A stretch of DNA of 64,000 bases from the NCBI GenBank assembly GCA_015039465.1, contig MU130299.1, positions 439,983 through 503,982 on the forward strand, written 5' to 3'. The stretch comes from Phlegmacium glaucopus. Lineage: Eukaryota; Basidiomycota; Agaricomycetes; Agaricales; Cortinariaceae. Shown here one piece after another: positions 58,785-64,000 of this stretch. How positions within the stretch are numbered: position 1 is the first letter of the stretch; each line of letters starts with the position of its first letter. The position numbers and the translations under genes were made by a program. The notes under the pieces were generated by a model that saw only the letters and a program-made list of their open reading frames with translations, made no database searches and was not told the origin of the DNA.

Positions 58785-60230
58785 TCATCCGACAACGTAA
58801 ACAAGTCTTGAATGACTTTGCTCACTTGGAGTGCTACAGCTGTCCTGAACTGCTATGCCATCATCAGTGTTTTTGTCATCAGCATTGAAAAAAGAAGAAA
58901 GGGGAACCATTCGCCTGAAAATAAAAGGACAAAACCTACCCGAATCATAGGCAGTCACCATATCTGTCAATGTCAGCGCAGCTTGAACTTTCACTGGAAT
59001 CTCGGGATCGTCCAGAGCGCTGGCTACAGGTTGGATATGTTGATTTAGTAACTTGTCAGAAGACCACACGAGGCCGTTTTTGGTTACTGTCCCAAGGATC
59101 TCGAGAACCTATTGAGGAAGTCAAGCCTCAGCAACAAATTTCAAAAGAGACAATGAGAAAACAGAAAAGAGGAACAAATCAACTTATGATAGTCCTTAGA
59201 TATGGCTGTGGGCTCGACAGCAGGAGACATGAATTGCAGCATAAAATGCTCCATGTTATTCTTAACCTCGGGATGATGCATGATGCAAGGTTCAAGTGCA
59301 GCCGTCATATTCAGAGCTCCGAATCTCTGCTCCAGTGGGCCATGTCTATTTAATTGTCAAAGGAACGGTTAGTTTGCTTTGTTGGGCGGTACAATGAAAG
59401 ACTCAAATGACACACGCGCGTAAAACTGAATTAATGAATCCCAATATGGGAAGGAATGTAGATTTGGTCCTATTGGAGGAAAGCGAGAAGAGGAAAGTGG
59501 TGGCAGCCGACACGGGAGTCAAATAACTCTCGTATCCATCTAAGAAAGGTGAACAAAGAAAAGAGTTAGCCTTACTTACTTCAAGAGAGTATAAGAATTT
59601 TGCGCATGAAGAGAAGAAAGGAAAGAGGGGGGGGGAAGCTCACCGATGGAAGGTCCTCACGTAATCCACAGGATTACTCTCCCACAAAGCCTTGTATCAT
59701 TAAAGGATATAGTTGGGATTTCTTGGGACAAAGATGAAGGCGTCCGTATCATTTGAGCAGCAACTGAGATGAGCATTGGGAAGCGTTCCGCAACTATACC
59801 CGGAGGAATATCACTTCTCTGATGGAACCTCTGAAAATGAATAAGCCATGTTAGACACGGATTTATTTTTACCATAATGAAGTTCATACCTGAAAGCACA
59901 AATAGCCTCCAGAGTAGCGCGACACCTAGGCTAGCATGTACTACTTCTCTCACATCGCCGCTCATCAAATATTTCGCCAACCAAGCCACGCCATTTGGCA
60001 GGAAAATCATGGGCAATGATAGATTTAAGAGTATTTGTTAACTGAAGCAAGATGCTTGACGGGTAGCACTGTGTTGTTATTGGTAAGCGAATATCAAAGA
60101 CGCGTTGGAACTTGAAGAGGTGTACGAATTGCAGAATCCAAACAATAAACAACACGTGATTTCTATCACGGGAGATGCCGGCTACTGGGACTCGTAAGGT
60201 AGATGTCATCCATATCCTACCAATGTCACG
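58785..60230 (-). pseudogene. Remnant of an importin-7/Sxm1-like karyopherin gene
   Basis: Minus-strand fragments in collinear order: at about 60050 LTNTLKSIIAHDFPAKWRGL (N-terminal HEAT repeats), then about 59830-59700 ERFPMLISVAAQMIRTPSSL and SQEIPTISFN, then about 59290-59210 MHHPEVKNNMEHFMLQFMSP, and 59115-58940 VLEILGTVTKNGLVWSSDKL with HIQPVASALDDPEIPVKVQA and ALTLTDMVTAYDSG. Importin-7 relatives carry ribosomal proteins and histones into the nucleus. Large parts are missing and frames change outside plausible introns, so this is a partial decayed copy. Confidence 0.55.
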
Positions 60231-60602
60231 TGAATTTGCGTGACAGATCCAAATATGGAAGGTACACGGTCAATTAAGACAAAAAACACGCTTTTTAAGA
60301 CATTAGAATACAAATTGGCCAAAAGCTCGCCTGCAAATCCTAGATTATCATGTAAAACACGTGAAAACAAATTTTTGTAAAAAAATATGTTGATACTGTA
60401 GACTTATTTCCAAAACAAGATTGACTGCACTATGGGATGCTCAAAACATAGCAGATTGCTTAGCATCCAAAATATCAAGGGAGGCTCTAGTGAGAGCTCA
60501 TCAAAGCAATGAAAAATAGCTGGAGATATGGTTTCCAGAGAGGCAGAGAAAGAGAATGTACATTTTTATTCACCCATAACAATATTTTCGTGGTAAAAGA
60601 AC

Positions 60603-60843
60603 TTGTTTTCAGGAATGTCAGTCATCTCGTGAAGACCGTTTATGGAAAAATACCATCACGGCACTGGAATATATTCCTTTGTCGATGATGCGAAATTTTT
60701 CGAATCGGTCCCTACGATTTATGGATGCATATAGTCGTGGGCTGAATGGCCAGCAGGCTGCATGGGGATCGAGAAAATATCATGGGCATCGGGTCCTACT
60801 CAACGACATCATGGAAGAACTTGGAAAGGAGGGAATTATCTAA
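60603..60843 (+). pseudogene. C-terminal fragment of a DDE transposase
   Basis: After a TTTTCAG that resembles a 3' splice site, the frame reads SSREDRLWKNTITALEYIPL, SMMRNFSNRSLRFMDAYSRG and LNGQQAAWGSRKYHGHRVLL, ending EELGKEGII at a TAA. This is the C-terminal tail of a widespread mushroom DDE transposase family as I know it; the catalytic part is absent here. Confidence 0.5.
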
Positions 60844-61453
60844 ATGTACATACCTTCACCTACGAAATTTGAGATGTTATCGCATGGCAACAATCGGATG
60901 AAATATGTAATACCTTCTTTGAGAAATAAGTTGCCACCAAGTGCTCCGATCCTCACAAATTTTTGACATCTCATTATTAACTGGCATTACAACAGTTTGC
61001 AGGAAGCATATTTTCCAATCCCTTTCTTAAAGCCTCACAAAAGGCCATCCACTGTTTTTCCGAGCCATACCTTCTATATTTGGTTATCACGAAAGTCACA
61101 GGGTGTCACATCAGGTGATGTTAGTTGGTTATGGACGACATCTACCTTAGCTCATTTTAACATGCTATGTATAGACGTACATTGAATATTAATCTAAAGA
61201 AATTGCAAGATGATCTATAAAAAGCAAAGTTTGAGGACAAAGACCAACTTCAGTCAACTTAGGTCAACTTCCAATACACAAATACTATCAAAACCAGCGA
61301 ATTATGATATCGACGGATCACTGACAGGTGACCGATCTTAGATGATAGATGATTAGATCACTAGTGATTTCGATCAGTGGTTCGCGTCGCGCAACCACGT
61401 GATTCCAGTTCACTTATCAACCAACCTTTTCCGACTACTTATCGTTTATATCT
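60844..61453. other. Intergenic, upstream of FunK1 gene
   Basis: No gene recognised. AT-rich, with a GATCA-rich stretch at about 61313-61375 close to the FunK1 start. Confidence 0.45.
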
Positions 61454-63147
61454 ATGTCTCAATCACAAAGCTTAACGGGCGACACTCCTTTGAAGCAGAA
61501 TTCAGCTGCAACAGGCGTTTTTATGAACGGTACTCTTGACCAGCAAAGAATGGCCGTCATGACCGACTTGGGCAATATTCCGGAGGTCACCGTCGACTTT
61601 ATGTTGGATCACATTGTCCCAAATTCAGGTGTAAACCTTGAACGTACAATGCATAACCTCAAACGGAAAGGCATTTTGCTTGATGCTGGTTGGAACCTTT
61701 TCATCGATGCGTTGCCCAAGAATTCCAAAGACAATGAGCAAAAAGTGTTTTTGAAAATGCAAGCTATTTATCGAAATATCATTACCTCGACCAAATTCGA
61801 GGTTGGGCATTCCCGCTTCCCTACATTGGACTTCGGCACCTGTCCCGACATCGCTCCTATATCTGAAACGAACATCAGAAGTCGCCCAGATGGTTGCGGT
61901 CAACTTAACAGCAGTCATTCAACTCACACTTCTCAATGCGGTTATCCTTCTGAGGTCAAGGGTGAATATCACTGGTTTAATATTGCATATGTAGAAGAAT
62001 ACAAGAAGAGGAATACGAAAAAAGATCTCAACGATGTACGTCCCCGTCTCATTCTCAAATTAATTTTATTGACTTACTGATCTTCAGAACGTCTTGAAAA
62101 TATTATGGAGCTTACATCATATGATGAATGTCGATCGTCGACGTAGATTTGCTTTTGGTGTCACCATCGAGAACACTGATACAAGGATTTGGTTTTGCTG
62201 TCGTCAGATAGTATTTGTAACCCACCGTTTTGACTTCATGAAGGTGAATTTTAGACTACGCTTGCTTTCGTTGTGTACATTTATTGACCAGTGACGCATC
62301 TCTGTTGGATTTATAGGAGCCAGCGAAATTGATCCGACTCATTACATCATTGGCCTATGCCGATGTTGTGAAACTGGGCTATGATCCTACGATGGAATTA
62401 TTTTGGAAGAACGATAGATGGAACTACCTGATCACTATCCAAGGGAAAGATAATCACGGAAATCTCGTCACGAAGGTCTACGAGACCATTGACATCATCG
62501 CTGATATGTCGTCCAACTTACGTGGACGCGCAACGCGGGTTTATGAGGCTTTTGACGTTGGAAACCCAGGGTCGAAGGTAGTGATTAAGGATTCGTGGGT
62601 GGATGTCAATCGCCCCAAAGAAGCGGATACGCTGAGCGAAATCTTGGATGGTGCATCTGAAGACGAGAAAGCGATGTTTTTGACTGTTCTCCTCCATGGC
62701 GTTGTCATAATTGATGGTAGGCAGGATCTTACCCAAAATCTCGTGGATGGCTACCTGATTAGCGCCAAGTCAAGCAAAAAGCAGAAGAAAGTTCCCGATA
62801 TGCTCGATGAGCTCGCAGAAATGATGCTCGACGCCGATATTGCTGACCGTGGCATAAAAGATACCGTGCAAAGCGACCGTATACACAAGGCCTCTATATT
62901 TGAGCCCCTCAAAGCATTGCAACCTGACTCCCAGTCGATAACATTGATCACGTCACCCGATGTGTCTGCTCTCAACCCCGATCATGGAGCAAAAGTTCCG
63001 CCTCGTGTATATGGCCCAAAGGCTCATTATCGAATCGTTTTCAAGGAAAGAGGGATGTCCCTCCATAGTTTGAGTCGTCTGCGTCAGATCAAACTGGTGG
63101 ACCGGCGGTCGCTCCGCGGTATTCATAGTACAGTTGGTCACCCATAA
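61454..63147 (+). CDS. FunK1-type fungal protein kinase, N-lobe only
   Basis: Exons 61454-62035, 62088-62243 and 62317-63147, all phase 0, give about 522 residues. FunK1 kinases are a family greatly expanded in mushrooms. Typical FunK1 marks: EVKGEYHWFNI, NVLKILWSLHHMMNVDRRRR, FAFGVTIENTDTRIWFCCRQ, LGYDPTMELFWKNDRWNYLI, RGRATRVYEAFDVGNPGSKV and the strand-3 lysine in VVIKDSWVD. The frame ends LHSLSRLRQIKLVDRRSLRG then IHSTVGHP, just before the C-lobe. I see no HRD catalytic loop or DFG motif up to 64000. The gene is therefore truncated or broken, or continues after an exon I could not find. Confidence 0.75.
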
Positions 63148-64000
63148 AGTCTTGGATCTATGAACACAATTCGCGGGTGTAGTAAAGGGGAACAAGAAGT
63201 TTATCCAGTGCACCCAACGTTACACCAGGTACACGGTCTCAAGCCAGAACAGTAAGGCATTGCTAACGTCTTGTAAGAGTTTATTTTGTTGTGTAAATGC
63301 TACTTGTAGTCCTCACTTCTTACTAGCTAGAACTCCAACGAAGCCGAACATTAGAACCATCATGCACTGCTCAACCCGGGACTTAAACAGATCGTGTTAC
63401 TGTTCCACGACCTATCAAAACCCTTTTGAACGGCCTAGCCTCAGCTAGGCATCCTAACTCATTCTCTCACGCAGCGCAGCCGACTCTGCCAATCGTGACA
63501 ACTTATTTCAAACCGGTTGGAGGAACTGTTGGAGCTATACGAGAACTTGCGGTTGCAGGGTTTCTAACGACCGGAATATCACTGTCTTATCTTTGGTTTG
63601 TGGGTGGGTGGTCTCTCTAAGTTACAGCACGTCTCCCAACACGCTTTTCGACCTTGGTATTACCATGTTTATACGTTCTTAAAGGTGAAGATGGCGGTAC
63701 TTTAACATCCATGGGATATCGTCTTTTAGTTTTTGTCCCTAGTTTATAACGTCCCTCCAGCTGAATGCCACGCTTACAACAAGCTTCATGGTGAAGGTAT
63801 GAGGAACCGCTTAAGATCTAGTGAGTTAAAGCGTGCAGGTAACATTTACTATTATAAAGGTCCCGACTATAGAGCCACGTGCATAGGAGAGAAGCAGTCC
63901 TTCCGATCTCGATTCTCGTTGCAACATAATGTTCCTAAGTAATATTGTCCTTCGTTGTAATGGAAATTCCTGTAGCACGTATCGGACGTATTGCTATCCA
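63148..64000 (+). other. No gene assigned; short frame with one hydrophobic segment
   Basis: At about 63500-63600 plus, KPVGGTVGAIRELAVAGFLT and TGISLSYLWFVGGW form one hydrophobic segment; after a possible intron 63750-63800 reads YNVPPAECHAYNKLHGEGMR. The pairing faintly resembles small mitochondrial inner-membrane subunits such as Cox7a, but there is no clear ATG. The rest of the stretch is unexplained. Confidence 0.25.

Noticed and set aside
63148..64000. Ribosomal DNA spacer at the right edge
   Set aside because: Some stretches look non-coding and GC-balanced, but no rRNA core sequence could be recognised.
1..64000. tRNA genes
   Set aside because: Scanned by eye for B-box type GGTTCGAATCC patterns; none with a matching A box and acceptor stem was found. 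A covariance-model scan would be decisive.

Overview
The window is eukaryotic and almost certainly from a mushroom-forming basidiomycete (Agaricomycetes). Genes are split by 47-62 bp GT-AG introns. The recognisable families are typical of that class: NACHT (NLR-type) proteins with conserved N-terminal leader exons, FunK1 kinases, KDZ transposons with CxC5/CxC6 clusters, a Helitron, small ICMT-family methyltransferases and fungal O-methyltransferases. There are no prokaryotic signals (operons, ribosome binding sites, CRISPR).

Layout. 1-4.1 kb: an internally deleted LTR element and a 5'-truncated LINE with a 14-bp target-site duplication (TSD). 4.4-9.2 kb (minus): a multi-exon NLR, NACHT plus 13 near-identical WD40 repeats. 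10-26 kb: the gene-rich part, with a Ser-rich protein, an ICMT-family methyltransferase, elongin C, a leucine-rich protein, an orphan protein and a 10-exon O-methyltransferase. 26.4-54.8 kb: a transposon island. 54.95-57.5 kb (plus): a second NACHT gene starting 115 bp after the island. 57.8-63.1 kb: remnants of a bZIP gene, an importin and a transposase, then a FunK1 gene that lacks its catalytic lobe.

The island is nested and can be taken apart by TSDs. A decayed Helitron (27.4-34.1 kb, minus) is split by a solo LTR. A glycine-rich gene is split by a 570-bp MITE. An 8.8-kb KDZ transposon (40900-49700) has TAGTGATGCC ends and a perfect 8-bp TSD; it carries a broken transposase gene, an opposing zinc-cluster gene, two solo LTRs, a 605-bp MITE and a perfect 386-bp palindrome. 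Forty bases further on lies a near-intact, very young Ty1/copia element (49749-54835) whose LTRs differ at one position; 686 bp of it are N.

Most interesting items: the complete boundaries of the KDZ element and its second gene; the perfect palindrome, whose arms include a piece also found behind the first NLR; the WD40 array whose variation is concentrated at a few repeat positions; and the young copia insertion directly upstream of the second NACHT gene. Exon models were built by hand from splice signals and reading phase and have no transcript support.
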